A stretch of DNA of 64,000 nt from Flavobacteriaceae bacterium Ap0902 (lineage in GTDB: Bacteria; Bacteroidota; Bacteroidia; Flavobacteriales; Weeksellaceae). The stretch is taken from assembly GCA_009835005.1 (NCBI GenBank), contig WTFG01000001.1:124001-188000 (forward strand), given 5' to 3'. Of the stretch, positions 7,590 to 16,369 are shown in pieces; the stretch's first letter is position 1, and each line of letters starts with the position of its first letter. Under the pieces are notes generated by a model. It worked only from the letters and a program-made list of their open reading frames with translations, was not told the DNA's origin and searched no databases. The position numbers and the translations under genes are program-made.

Positions 7590-8605
7590 TAACTTCTATC
7601 TATTTTTCTGATTTTTTCTGAATCATCTATGCTTGGAATATGGTCTGGCAAAGTTTCATCCAAAACAGGCCTTGTTCTATTAATAATCTCTTCTATCCAT
7701 GCTCTATAATGCGCATGTTTCTCTGCAGAGGGTACTTGTCTTGCATATTTAGTGAAGTCTGCATCTTTTAAAAATTTAGAAAATTCCACAGATTCCTCTG
7801 CCGTCAAATAATCCTTTTGTCGCATGACCTCTGCTAAATCTGAACTTAATAAAGCCATAGCCGGGAAATCAAATCTCCGTTGAAAATATCTTCTAATAAT
7901 AAAACTCAAATCAGAATAAAATTCATAATATTTCTCCTTATCAACATATTGCTCTTTGTCTAGTTTATCCAAATTATCCAGTGCCTCTTCATAGGGTGGT
8001 AATAGGGGCGTACTTATATATTTCTGTCTTTTCTTTTCTCTATAATATAGCCATATAATCAATAGGATAATTAAAATAAAGAGAACCCCTGCTACGATAT
8101 AATAAATATATTGTTTATTGCGTTCCCACCAGGTAATATCCTGTTCCATAATGGGTTTGATAGAAAATAATCCTTGTTGATTCTCATCTACTTCTACATC
8201 TTGGATACTCAAAGTAAAGGGTTTGCTCAAATATGTTTCACCATCTATCGTGATAGGCAATCCTTTGATTAAAAATTCTCCAGGTTCAAAACCCGTAAGC
8301 GTAATATTTTGGATAATGTTTAAGTTTCTACCTCTTTGTAGGCTATCCATTTTTACTGCAGAAACTTCTATATAATGTGATAGAGAATCAGATAATTGGG
8401 GCATTTCCACTACCCTATCGCTATCCACTGTAACGGTGATATTCAGCGCGGCGGTATCACCAATCATAATCCTTTCTGGATTTAATTCTGTATAGATTTG
8501 TGCAGAAGACGAAATCACCCAGAAACACAGCCATAAACCTAGAACTTTTTTAAAATTTAAAAGTTGAATGCCATACGTGCTAATGTTAAATGATTTATGC
8601 TGCAT
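7589..8605 (-). CDS. Bat-operon membrane protein, BatD-like
   Basis: 338 residues with an N-terminal hydrophobic segment (about 20-36, ending in SSSAQ), an extracytoplasmic beta-sandwich region of about 120 residues (PERIMIGDTAALNITVTVDSD), a strong membrane helix near residues 165-188 and a cytoplasmic helical C-terminus. The layout resembles a short BatD or the DUF4381-type proteins that sit between the DUF58 and VWA genes in MoxR operons. It starts 11 bp inside the DUF58 gene and ends in overlap with batA. I infer a structural role in the same membrane complex. Confidence 0.65.
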   Translation of the reverse strand: MQHKSFNISTYGIQLLNFKKVLGLWLCFWVISSSAQIYTELNPERIMIGDTAALNITVTVDSDRVVEMPQLSDSLSHYIEVSAVKMDSLQRGRNLNIIQNITLTGFEPGEFLIKGLPITIDGETYLSKPFTLSIQDVEVDENQQGLFSIKPIMEQDITWWERNKQYIYYIVAGVLFILIILLIIWLYYREKKRQKYISTPLLPPYEEALDNLDKLDKEQYVDKEKYYEFYSDLSFIIRRYFQRRFDFPAMALLSSDLAEVMRQKDYLTAEESVEFSKFLKDADFTKYARQVPSAEKHAHYRAWIEEIINRTRPVLDETLPDHIPSIDDSEKIRKIDRS

Positions 8606-9461
8606 GATGACTTCTAAAATAATTCAATAATGCTTTTATATAGTCATCATCTGTTCTGATTTCTATCGTGCCTGCTCCCGCTTTAGAAAAATTCTCTAAA
8701 AATTGATTATGAACTTTTCTATAATAATTTTCATAATACTTTCTCACTTTTGGGGATGCCGTGTTAATCATTCTCATCTCTCCTGTCTCATTATCTATCA
8801 CATTCACCAAGCCAATATTGGGTAAAAATTGTTCTTTTTCATCATATACCCTAATACCTGTAACATCGTGTTTGTTCGCGGCTATCTGTATAGATTTCTG
8901 GTAATTAGAATCTGTGAAATCAGATAAGATAAAGGTGATTACTTTTCTTTTTTGGGTTCTCAACATAAAATCAATAGCGGTGCTTAAATCGGTTTTGGAA
9001 TGTTTGGGTTCATATTCCACCAATTCTCTAATGATTCTAAGCACATGGAACCTCCCTTTGCCTGGTGGCAGATATAATTCTACCTCATCAGAGAATAGAA
9101 TCAGCCCTACTTTATCATTGTTGGCAATAGAAGAAAATGCCAACGTAGCACATATCTCTGCTACCGTTTGTCTTTTGGATTGTTTGCGGGTTCCAAAGTT
9201 TTGAGAAGCACTAATATCCACCAAAAGCATTAAAGTTAATTCTCTTTCCTCCTCAAAAACCTTCACATAAGGCTCATTAAACTGAGCTGTCTTATTCCAA
9301 TCAATATTTCGTACATCATCCCCAAATTGGTAAGGTCGCACCTCAGAAAAAGTCATCCCTCTACCTTGAAAAGAACTATGATATTCACCCATAAAAAGAC
9401 TATTGGTCTTTCGCTTGGTTTTAATCTCTATCTGGCGTACTTTTTTAAGGATTTCCTTCAT
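8595..9461 (-). CDS. DUF58 family protein (MoxR-associated)
   Basis: 288 residues of the DUF58 family, soluble and VWA-like. The diagnostic block is present: FSEVRPYQFGDDVRNIDWNK (about residues 38-57), then ELTLMLLVDISASQNFG with the remnant metal site DISAS. Members are nearly always encoded beside MoxR ATPases and VWA proteins, as here, and are thought to be substrates or adaptors of MoxR. In this genome a four-helix-bundle gene separates it from moxR, and the ATG at 9461 follows directly on an array of 7-bp repeats (9462-9510). Confidence 0.9.
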   Translation of the reverse strand: MKEILKKVRQIEIKTKRKTNSLFMGEYHSSFQGRGMTFSEVRPYQFGDDVRNIDWNKTAQFNEPYVKVFEEERELTLMLLVDISASQNFGTRKQSKRQTVAEICATLAFSSIANNDKVGLILFSDEVELYLPPGKGRFHVLRIIRELVEYEPKHSKTDLSTAIDFMLRTQKRKVITFILSDFTDSNYQKSIQIAANKHDVTGIRVYDEKEQFLPNIGLVNVIDNETGEMRMINTASPKVRKYYENYYRKVHNQFLENFSKAGAGTIEIRTDDDYIKALLNYFRSHHAA

Positions 9462-9510
9462 TATTGGTTTATGGTGATTAGTGTTTGGTTTAATGGTTTA
9501 TGGTTTAAAG
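9462..9510 (-). repeat. Heptamer array between the four-helix-bundle gene and DUF58
   Basis: On the - strand this reads as TAAACCA, TAAACCA, TTAAACCA, AACACTA, ATCACCA, TAAACCA in phase with a 7-bp period, ending at the DUF58 start codon. The similar period on the other side of the inserted gene (9874-9920) suggests the two tracts are related to how the gene came to lie here. Confidence 0.65.
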
Positions 9511-9873
9511 ATTGTCTTGGTTACTTTTTTTGAGGTTACTTAGCATTTTTGCAATGATTAATGATTCATCTTTTACTTTTGTCAGCTCCTTCTCATTCAC
9601 AAACTTGAATTCAAACGATATAATAGCCTGATTGACCAGTTCCATCAAACTACTATAAGCCATGGTATAAAAATGGTTCTTGTCTTTAGAGGTTTGTCTA
9701 GCCGATCCTTCTGCAATGTTAGAAGACACAAATAGTGCACATCTTCTCATTTGGCTAATTAAATTATATTTTTCTTCTGTTGGATAGTTGTTAGTAAGTT
9801 TAAAAATAAAACAGTATAAATCTTTACTTCTCTGCCAAACATCAAGCTTTTCAAAATTAAATATGATACCCAT
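9505..9873 (-). CDS. Four-helix-bundle protein (S23/IVP family)
   Basis: 122 residues. Family marks are FEKLDVWQRSKDLYCFIF (about 6-23), the central EKYNLISQMRRCALFVSSNIAEGSAR with the diagnostic NIAEG, and a C-terminal helix pair. The family was first found encoded in intervening sequences of 23S rRNA but is common as free-standing genes in Bacteroidota; its function is not established. Here it interrupts the moxR-DUF58 pair, which are normally adjacent, and is bracketed by heptamer repeats on both sides. This looks like an acquired gene. It is on the same strand as the operon, so read-through is possible. Confidence 0.85.
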   Translation of the reverse strand: MGIIFNFEKLDVWQRSKDLYCFIFKLTNNYPTEEKYNLISQMRRCALFVSSNIAEGSARQTSKDKNHFYTMAYSSLMELVNQAIISFEFKFVNEKELTKVKDESLIIAKMLSNLKKSNQDNL

Positions 9874-9920
9874 AAACTGCTATCTAATAACTATATACTA
9901 TAAACTCTCAACCTTAAACT
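9874..9920 (-). repeat. Heptamer array upstream of the four-helix-bundle gene
   Basis: On the - strand the sequence before the ATG reads AGTTTAT, AGTATAT, AGTTATT, AGATAGC, AGTTT-ATG in strict 7-bp phase. It lies between moxR and the four-helix-bundle gene. Confidence 0.6.
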
Positions 9921-9924
9921 AAGT

Positions 9925-10923
9925 CTAAGGTACTGGTATTTTATTCACAATTCTATCTATAATCATATCAGAATTAATTCCCTCTGCCTCTGCCTCATAG
10001 GTGATTCCGATTCTATGTCGCAATACTTCTTTTATTACTTCTCTCACATCCTCTGGTGTTACAAAAGATCTGTTACGCAAAAAGGCATGTACTTTTGCAG
10101 CTTTAGCCAAACTGATACTACCTCTTGGTGAAGTCCCAAAACGAATGTAATTCTCTAAATCGGTTAACATAAAATCTTTTGGATAACGTGTTGCAGCTAC
10201 AAGATCTAGGATATACTGTTCTATCTTCTCATCCATATAGATTTTCTTCACGACTTGTCTCGCTTTTAAAATCTGTTCTTTTTGCATGATTTGATTTACC
10301 CTAGGAAAAGTTTCATTGATATTGTGGCGCATAATTTCCTTTTCTGCTTCATAGGCAGGATAAGTAATGATAGATTTGAGCATAAATCTATCTATTTGTG
10401 CCTCTGGTAAAGGGTAAGTACCTTCTTGCTCTACAGGATTTTGCGTTGCCATCACCATAAAAGGTTCTTCTAGGCGAAAGGTTTCATCCCCAATGGTCAC
10501 TTGTCTTTCTTGCATAGATTCTAGCAACGCAGATTGCACTTTGGCTGGCGCACGGTTAATCTCATCTGCCAAAATAAAATTAGCGAAAATAGGTCCTTTT
10601 TTAATGGTAAAATCATTCTCTTTGATATTATAAATCAAAGTACCTACCACATCTGCAGGCAATAAATCGGGGGTAAACTGAATACGGGAAAACGCTCCAT
10701 GGATTGCCTCTGAAAGGGTTTTAATCGCAAAAGTTTTAGCAAGACCAGGAACCCCCTCTAATAAAATATGCCCATTGCTCAACAGGGCAATTAAAAGGCT
10801 TTCTACCATTTTTTCTTGCCCAAAAATTACTTTTTTTAATTCATCTGATAATTGATGAATAATGCGACTTTCCTCCGCCACTATATCGTTTAATTCCTGC
10901 AAATCATGCGCAGTCAATGCCAT
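9925..10923 (-). CDS. MoxR-type AAA+ ATPase
   Basis: 332 residues of the MoxR family, a cytoplasmic AAA+ chaperone that acts on VWA-domain partners. Walker A is GVPGLAKT (about residues 54-61), Walker B is ILADEINRAPAKVQSALLES with the DEIN signature, sensor 1 is MATQNPVEQEGTYPLPEAQIDRF split across the central region, and a lid domain with RHRIGITYEAEAEG ends the protein. It is the first gene of the leftward Bat operon and should energise assembly or remodelling of the BatA/BatB complex. Confidence 0.93.
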   Translation of the reverse strand: MALTAHDLQELNDIVAEESRIIHQLSDELKKVIFGQEKMVESLLIALLSNGHILLEGVPGLAKTFAIKTLSEAIHGAFSRIQFTPDLLPADVVGTLIYNIKENDFTIKKGPIFANFILADEINRAPAKVQSALLESMQERQVTIGDETFRLEEPFMVMATQNPVEQEGTYPLPEAQIDRFMLKSIITYPAYEAEKEIMRHNINETFPRVNQIMQKEQILKARQVVKKIYMDEKIEQYILDLVAATRYPKDFMLTDLENYIRFGTSPRGSISLAKAAKVHAFLRNRSFVTPEDVREVIKEVLRHRIGITYEAEAEGINSDMIIDRIVNKIPVP

Positions 10924-11045
10924 AAATGTATTATTAATTTAGAATATCTTAGAATATCAAAGTTCGTTAATCCAAGTGGTTATTGACAAAATTTGTTCCA
11001 CTAATGCTGTTAATAAGTGCTAAAGTAGGTTTATGGCTAATATTT

Positions 11046-11573
11046 TTAAACCAATCCCTCATAAACGGTCTTATAAAGCTCCTCCATTACTTCCTCATAA
11101 TTATCTATTTCATCATTAGCCATGAGAAACAAAGTCAAAGGATCTTTCTCCAACGCATAGGCTGGCTGTACATGATTTTTATCTATAATGGTGAAACCAT
11201 TTCGCTCATAAAATTTAATTCTACGGGTTGCCATTTCGCCATAATCATTGGGTTCTGTTTCTAATAAAACAAGCATATTATCTTGAATTAAATGCTCCAA
11301 GACCTTCTCTCCTATTTTCTTTCCTCTATGGGTTGGGAAAACTTCAAAATGTTCAATAAAAATAGCATCATTCAAATCCCAAGTGACAATGTAGCCAACA
11401 TATTCATCATTCAATAAAATAGAATTAATATTGGATTTAGAATGATTCACCAAATCATAAAATTGCTGCTCACTTCTTCTTTCTGCTGGTGGAAAGGCCT
11501 CTATATAATGCTCGTAAATCTGTTTTAAAACGGAATCTTCTTTTTCTATAATAGGTTGTAAAATAATAGACAT
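11046..11573 (-). CDS. GNAT family N-acetyltransferase
   Basis: 175 residues with the GNAT fold: an N-terminal helix with AFPPAERRS (about 29-37), the central strand VGYIVTWDL, the acetyl-CoA binding motif A in FEVFPTHRGKKIGEKVLEHL (the Q/RxxGxG/A region is RGKKIG), and the C-terminal FYERNGFTII. The substrate cannot be told. A TAAATTTG -7 box lies at 11602-11609, about 30 bp upstream. It is a single gene between moxR and the GLPGLI island. Confidence 0.85.
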   Translation of the reverse strand: MSIILQPIIEKEDSVLKQIYEHYIEAFPPAERRSEQQFYDLVNHSKSNINSILLNDEYVGYIVTWDLNDAIFIEHFEVFPTHRGKKIGEKVLEHLIQDNMLVLLETEPNDYGEMATRRIKFYERNGFTIIDKNHVQPAYALEKDPLTLFLMANDEIDNYEEVMEELYKTVYEGLV

Positions 11574-11636
11574 AACAAGGTTTTATACATAACTAACCAT
11601 GCAAATTTAAAGCCTTAATGCTTTTAAAATTGGATT

Positions 11637-14279
11637 TTAAAAAGAAAAAGCTATGCCTGCTAAGAACTGTCTTGGACGTAAATTAAAATTAGATTCTATC
11701 ATCTGATAATCATTGATGATAAGATTGCGGTAATTTTGGGTGTTTAAAACATTGTTTAATCTAAATTTTAAATCTACTTTATATTTCTCTATTGTGTAGT
11801 TATAAACAAAATCTAAGAAATAAAAATCTTCTTTTTGTGTATTAACTTCATTGATTATCCACTGGTTCTTTATCGCCAGGTATTGATTATCTGTTGGATA
11901 TAAGAAAAAATTAAAATGATGCTCTAATTGATTAAAGGAAAATGTTGTATTTAAGTATTCATTGGTATAATTAGATATATTTAACTTATAATCTATATGA
12001 AACCAATCGGTGATATCTTGTTCTAATTTAGCGCCATACCCAATTAATTCGTTATCAGATTGTATGAAAGCACCGTTTAAAACACGCTCTGATGTTCCAA
12101 AATTATAGGAACCTAAAAGTGATACATTGGTACTTGTTTCCCCAATATATTTACTGATTTTAGTAGCAATTTGGTGATTTTGGCTTTGATTATCTCTTTC
12201 TATCGCCAACAAGGTTGCAGAACCATCTGCGCTGACGTCTGTCTGATATAATAAATTCTTATCTGTTTGGCTATAACCATAAGTGAGGTGTGCAAAAAAC
12301 GATTTGAGTGGATTTTTATAATATAAGCCACCATTCACGTTAAAGCGATTGTCTTCTGGTATAATGCCATTTACTTTTTGCAAACTGCGATAGTTGTGCA
12401 ACATATAACTTTGGTATATATTGTCAATGCCTCCTATGGCTTGTTTATAGCCCGTTGCTATGGTATAACGCCAATAAGCAGATGGCTCATAAGTGAGGCT
12501 AAAACGGGGTTGTATTGTTAGAAAGTTCTTGTCTAGTGTGGTATTAGATTGTTTATAATCTATATTAAACCAATGATAATGCACTGGTAAAGACAGATTT
12601 CCTTTAAACTTTTGATTTTTATAATTGATTTTTAATTCGGTATAGATTTTATTTCTATTCCAAACCATTTCATTTTGGAATACTGCATTTGTGATTAAAT
12701 TCTTATCTGTATATATTTCTGAATCTAATTGTTGATAATCTAATGTAAAACCTATTTTTGGGATAAAAGTAAATTTCTTGAAGCCTTTGGTGATTTGAAA
12801 GGAATTATCTGTAATTAGTTTATTATGATTCACTTTTTGCAAAACCTCACCATAGGGGTTTCCATTATTTAATAAAGTTTCAAAAACGCCTGGCAACACT
12901 TTTAACTCCTGTGGTGCATGGAAGTAGGCAGAACTAGAATGAAAGGAAATTAATTGTTTACCTACAGGAAATACCGCATTTAATTTGTTGGCTACCTTAA
13001 AATGCTTATCACTCAAATCTTGTTTGATTGCTTCTGTATTACGCTCTAAAATACCGTCTGCTGCACTCCATTGAGATTGAATATTCAATTTATTTTTTAA
13101 ATATGTCTTTTTGTTGTTTTTTTCTAAAATAATATCAGCATTCAGGCGGTTGTCTATATTTCTATTCTGGGTGTTTTCTTCTAATAGGATATCTCCCGCT
13201 GGCGTATAAAAAATGCTATTGGTTTCACTGGATAAAGTCTGATAATCGTTGAGGTAAGACAAATTAACTTTGAGTTGATAAGCCTTATTTAATTTTTCTA
13301 AAATATTAAGCGATAGTAGATGAATATTGTTGTCTAGCCATCGGCTTTCGTCTATCATCGGGGTAGCCGGTGATAAAACATTCACCCATTGATTAGGCTC
13401 TGCATTCACACTTGGGTTAAATAAATCATCTATGGTAAGCGCATTTAATTGCCTTGTGATATCGTCTCCAATATTATTGGATTGGTAACTCCCAAGAAAT
13501 TGACGTTTCCCAGTGAATAGCATCGGCGTAACATTGGCCTCCCATAACAATGGACTAGCTCCAGCGGCCAATTCTGCGCTTCCTGTCATCGTTACAGCGT
13601 TTTTGAGTTTAATGTTGATGGCCGCACTTTCAGAATAAACCAAACTGTCTAAAATCTTAATCGGTTGATGATTTTCTAACACCTGAACTTTGGCTACTTT
13701 ATCATAATGCAGGTTATCGTTGGCCAGATTATATTTACCCTCTAGCAAGTCTAAGTTTTCTATATAATACTTATTGATTGGTTTTCCTTGATATAGAATT
13801 TGACCATTTTCTTGCACCTCCATGCCTGGCATTTTACTAATCACATCGCCAATAGAGCGATCTTGTTCACTAGCAAAAGCCTTTACCGCATAATTGAGCG
13901 TATCTCCTTTTTGGGTTATGGGAGAAGATTTTACGACAATTGCCTTTAATTCTATCGTTTCTGATGATAAATAATAAGTTAAATCCTGACTTTTATTTTC
14001 TATCACTTCCTTTACCGGTCCATAGCCCATAGAACGGATATTCAATTGTAATTGAAGCGCATCACTTTCAACCGTTATAGCAAAATTACCCTTACTATCG
14101 GTAATGGCATAAGACAGGATCTGGTCTGTATTCTCTATTGTAATGGTAACACTCGCCCCAGAAATCGCTTTATCCCCATTCTCCGAATAAACGGTGCCTT
14201 GAATGGTGGATTGGGCTTGTAAAAAGGATAAGGAAGAAAGAAATAAAATCAATATAGATTTATAGGATTTTGAGAACAT
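11637..14279 (-). CDS. TonB-dependent-receptor-like outer membrane protein next to GLPGLI genes
   Basis: 880 residues: signal peptide (about 1-22, ending LQAQ), a carboxypeptidase-regulatory-like beta domain (about 24-105, GTVYSENGDKAISGASVTI), a plug-like region with DVISKMPGMEVQENGQILY and KYYIENLDLLEGKYN, then a long beta-barrel with many aromatic alternating strands ending in FLAGIAFSF, the typical C-terminal Phe of outer-membrane barrels. I see no TonB box. It is the last gene of the GLPGLI array, 28 bp after the nearest GLPGLI gene, and probably exports, imports or binds the product of that array. Cargo is unknown. Confidence 0.82.
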   Translation of the reverse strand: MFSKSYKSILILFLSSLSFLQAQSTIQGTVYSENGDKAISGASVTITIENTDQILSYAITDSKGNFAITVESDALQLQLNIRSMGYGPVKEVIENKSQDLTYYLSSETIELKAIVVKSSPITQKGDTLNYAVKAFASEQDRSIGDVISKMPGMEVQENGQILYQGKPINKYYIENLDLLEGKYNLANDNLHYDKVAKVQVLENHQPIKILDSLVYSESAAINIKLKNAVTMTGSAELAAGASPLLWEANVTPMLFTGKRQFLGSYQSNNIGDDITRQLNALTIDDLFNPSVNAEPNQWVNVLSPATPMIDESRWLDNNIHLLSLNILEKLNKAYQLKVNLSYLNDYQTLSSETNSIFYTPAGDILLEENTQNRNIDNRLNADIILEKNNKKTYLKNKLNIQSQWSAADGILERNTEAIKQDLSDKHFKVANKLNAVFPVGKQLISFHSSSAYFHAPQELKVLPGVFETLLNNGNPYGEVLQKVNHNKLITDNSFQITKGFKKFTFIPKIGFTLDYQQLDSEIYTDKNLITNAVFQNEMVWNRNKIYTELKINYKNQKFKGNLSLPVHYHWFNIDYKQSNTTLDKNFLTIQPRFSLTYEPSAYWRYTIATGYKQAIGGIDNIYQSYMLHNYRSLQKVNGIIPEDNRFNVNGGLYYKNPLKSFFAHLTYGYSQTDKNLLYQTDVSADGSATLLAIERDNQSQNHQIATKISKYIGETSTNVSLLGSYNFGTSERVLNGAFIQSDNELIGYGAKLEQDITDWFHIDYKLNISNYTNEYLNTTFSFNQLEHHFNFFLYPTDNQYLAIKNQWIINEVNTQKEDFYFLDFVYNYTIEKYKVDLKFRLNNVLNTQNYRNLIINDYQMIESNFNLRPRQFLAGIAFSF

Positions 14280-14306
14280 ATATTAAAAAAATGATTGATT
14301 TTAAAT

Positions 14307-15161
14307 TTATCTTTTAATCCAAATCATATCCTTTTCTATTGGATTATCATGGTTTAATATCCACTCTTTTACCTTTTCATCCATACTATCCATTATATCT
14401 TTTTGACTAATTGTTTTACCATTAAAACTTATCGATGCCATGGGTCCACCATTTTCTATGCGATTTTGCATTGCAAGCGAAGGTTTTTTGAGCAACTTCT
14501 TTTTGTAAGTTATTAAAGCATTTCTTTTGATTTCGGTAGATTTGGGTAACACTATTTCTTCCTCTGTTTGTGTAAAACTTTTAGCTACAAAACTATAGGC
14601 ATTATCTGCAGAACTAACTTCTAATATGAGCCCTGGTAAACCTTCAAATTTGTATGGCCCGTCCGATATAGGAATATCATGGCTAAACCAAGCAACCCAT
14701 TCTCTATCACCTAATGTAGTAATTGCTTTTTGAGTTTTGTAACCTAGGATATCTTTGGTTTCTGCTTTGATTTTCCAAGATAAGTCTTCTGAATAAGAAT
14801 AGGAATAGGTATCGCCTAAAATTTTTTCATAAAACAAATTAGAATCTTTTGTTGTTTGTTTATAAAAAGCAAAGTTAAATCCATAATCTGGTGCTTCTAT
14901 AACTTGTGAATAATCTAAGGTTCCTGCTTTTACTTGATCATTATATTTTTTATAATAAGCCTTAATTTTTTCTTCACCTAAATTCTGAAAATAAGAAACT
15001 TGATGGGTATAATCTATAAGTAATTTTACCTCTTCTGATACCTCTTTATCACTATTCAACTTAGGTTGATATTCTAAATTATATATTACCTGGTACTGCT
15101 GTGCAGAAATCAAAGTAGTAAATAATAAAATCCCTAAGGTTATATATCTTCTTATTCCCAT
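14307..15161 (-). CDS. GLPGLI family exported protein 1
   Basis: 284 residues with a signal peptide ending LISAQ (about residue 20) and the family's name-giving motif in GPYKFEGLPGLILEV (about residues 170-184), preceded by the usual WVAWFSHDIPI strand. GLPGLI proteins (TIGR01200) are confined to Bacteroidota and have no known function; they are exported and often encoded beside TonB-dependent-receptor-like proteins, as here. The start overlaps the end of the neighbouring GLPGLI gene by 10 bp, so the two are co-transcribed. Confidence 0.9.
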   Translation of the reverse strand: MGIRRYITLGILLFTTLISAQQYQVIYNLEYQPKLNSDKEVSEEVKLLIDYTHQVSYFQNLGEEKIKAYYKKYNDQVKAGTLDYSQVIEAPDYGFNFAFYKQTTKDSNLFYEKILGDTYSYSYSEDLSWKIKAETKDILGYKTQKAITTLGDREWVAWFSHDIPISDGPYKFEGLPGLILEVSSADNAYSFVAKSFTQTEEEIVLPKSTEIKRNALITYKKKLLKKPSLAMQNRIENGGPMASISFNGKTISQKDIMDSMDEKVKEWILNHDNPIEKDMIWIKR

Positions 15162-15868
15162 TCAAAAGCAATTTCTAAATTGGTTCTTTTTTGTTCTGTC
15201 ATAGTATTGTTGGGGTTTTGTGCCAACATTTTTTTCAACTCTTCTGATAATCCATAAGCCTTTTCTGGATAAAGGGTATAGGGAAGAAATTCTGTTTCCT
15301 CGCCAAAAGGACTTACAACTATATCATCTGTTTTCTCTAAACTCTCTAAAACCCATTTGGCGTTTCCATCTGTAGAATAAGCCTCATAAACAATCCCTGG
15401 AATTCCTACAAACTTCCATAAGGGTAGAGATATATCCCCTTTTTCATACCATAGAACATAGGTTCTACCTCTAAAGGTGGTGGTAGCGATATTAAAAATC
15501 TTACCATTAACTTCTTTGGTTTCATTGGAAAACTGATATTGAATTTTGGGAATTTTTTCTTTAAAAGAATATTCTTTGCCTATTTTATCATGGATATAAA
15601 AAATACCATTTTGTACAAATAATTTATACTCAAAATTATAGTCGTTAAACTTTGTAAAATAACCTTCTGCTTGTTTAGGATCAATGCTTAAATCTACTTT
15701 AGTTGTATATAAAGTTCCATTTTGGTCTTTCACTACTTTGGCATTAAATACACGAGGTTCTGATAATGTCATGTATTCTTTAGAAAATGTATAATTTGCT
15801 TGTAAGGTTTCTTGACCTTCTAATGAAAATGATAAAAAGACTATAAGAAATAAGACTTTTGTTTTCAT
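15152..15868 (-). CDS. GLPGLI family exported protein 2 (divergent motif)
   Basis: 238 residues with a clear signal peptide (MKTKVLFLIVFLSFS, cleavage near EGQ). The family core is recognisable but altered: LPLWKFVGIPGIVYEAYS replaces the usual GPYKFxGLPGLI. The strand before it, TYVLWYEKGDI, also matches the family. It is the most divergent of the four GLPGLI proteins in this array. It overlaps the next GLPGLI gene by 10 bp and lies about 70 bp downstream of a small exported-peptide gene. Confidence 0.82.
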   Translation of the reverse strand: MKTKVLFLIVFLSFSLEGQETLQANYTFSKEYMTLSEPRVFNAKVVKDQNGTLYTTKVDLSIDPKQAEGYFTKFNDYNFEYKLFVQNGIFYIHDKIGKEYSFKEKIPKIQYQFSNETKEVNGKIFNIATTTFRGRTYVLWYEKGDISLPLWKFVGIPGIVYEAYSTDGNAKWVLESLEKTDDIVVSPFGEETEFLPYTLYPEKAYGLSEELKKMLAQNPNNTMTEQKRTNLEIAFEWE

Positions 15869-15938
15869 ATGTGTATAAAATTTTAAAAATCGCTCATAAA
15901 ATAATATAAACGACTAGTATAAACAATTGGAGAAATTT

Positions 15939-16208
15939 TTAATCACATGATGCCGAAGCAAGCATTGCATATCCTCTTCCTCTACATTCTCCCTCACTAT
16001 TTGCAGGTGCATATGAATAGCCAACAAGTCTATCCCCACAATAAATTCTAATCTCACACCAACCACCAACTAAATCGTATTGCTGATAGATATACTCCGT
16101 TTCATTATTAGCATTTTCATTGACTTTGTCAAAATTAGTTACTTCTCCTGTAGAAGCAAAAGTTAAAGTCCCGATGAGCATTACTGCTCCAAATAATAAT
16201 TTTTTTAT
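15939..16208 (-). CDS. Small exported Cys-containing peptide A, apparent AUA start
   Basis: No known family. The first ATG (16181) would give 80 residues beginning MLIGTLTFASTGEV, with only a stub of a signal peptide. Nine codons further upstream in the same frame an ATA (16206-16208) gives IKKLLFGAVMLIGTLTFA, a textbook signal peptide with lysines and a TFA cleavage site; a TAA stop lies two codons before it, so no ATG is available. The mature part (about 70 residues) has four cysteines (WCEIRIYCG, GECRGRG, SASCD). Peptide B at 17234-17463 has the same leader codons but an unrelated mature part. The coordinates given assume the AUA start. Confidence 0.6.
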   Translation of the reverse strand: MKKLLFGAVMLIGTLTFASTGEVTNFDKVNENANNETEYIYQQYDLVGGWCEIRIYCGDRLVGYSYAPANSEGECRGRGYAMLASASCD

Positions 16209-16236
16209 GTTTTATATTTTTTTAGTTAAACATACC

Positions 16237-16244
16237 CAAACTTA
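16237..16244 (-). promoter_or_regulatory. Putative -7 box of peptide gene A
   Basis: TAAGTTTG on the - strand matches TAnnTTTG and lies about 30 bp before the AUA codon. The identical box and surroundings occur before peptide gene B, which supports function. Confidence 0.5.
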
Positions 16245-16369
16245 ATAATTAATAATTAATAATAGAAATTTTTATTTATTAAATTATATAAATACTTATT
16301 AATTATTATTTTTTTAATTATTTAAATTATTATTTAAGCATACTATAATTTAATAGAATATTACGCGAA

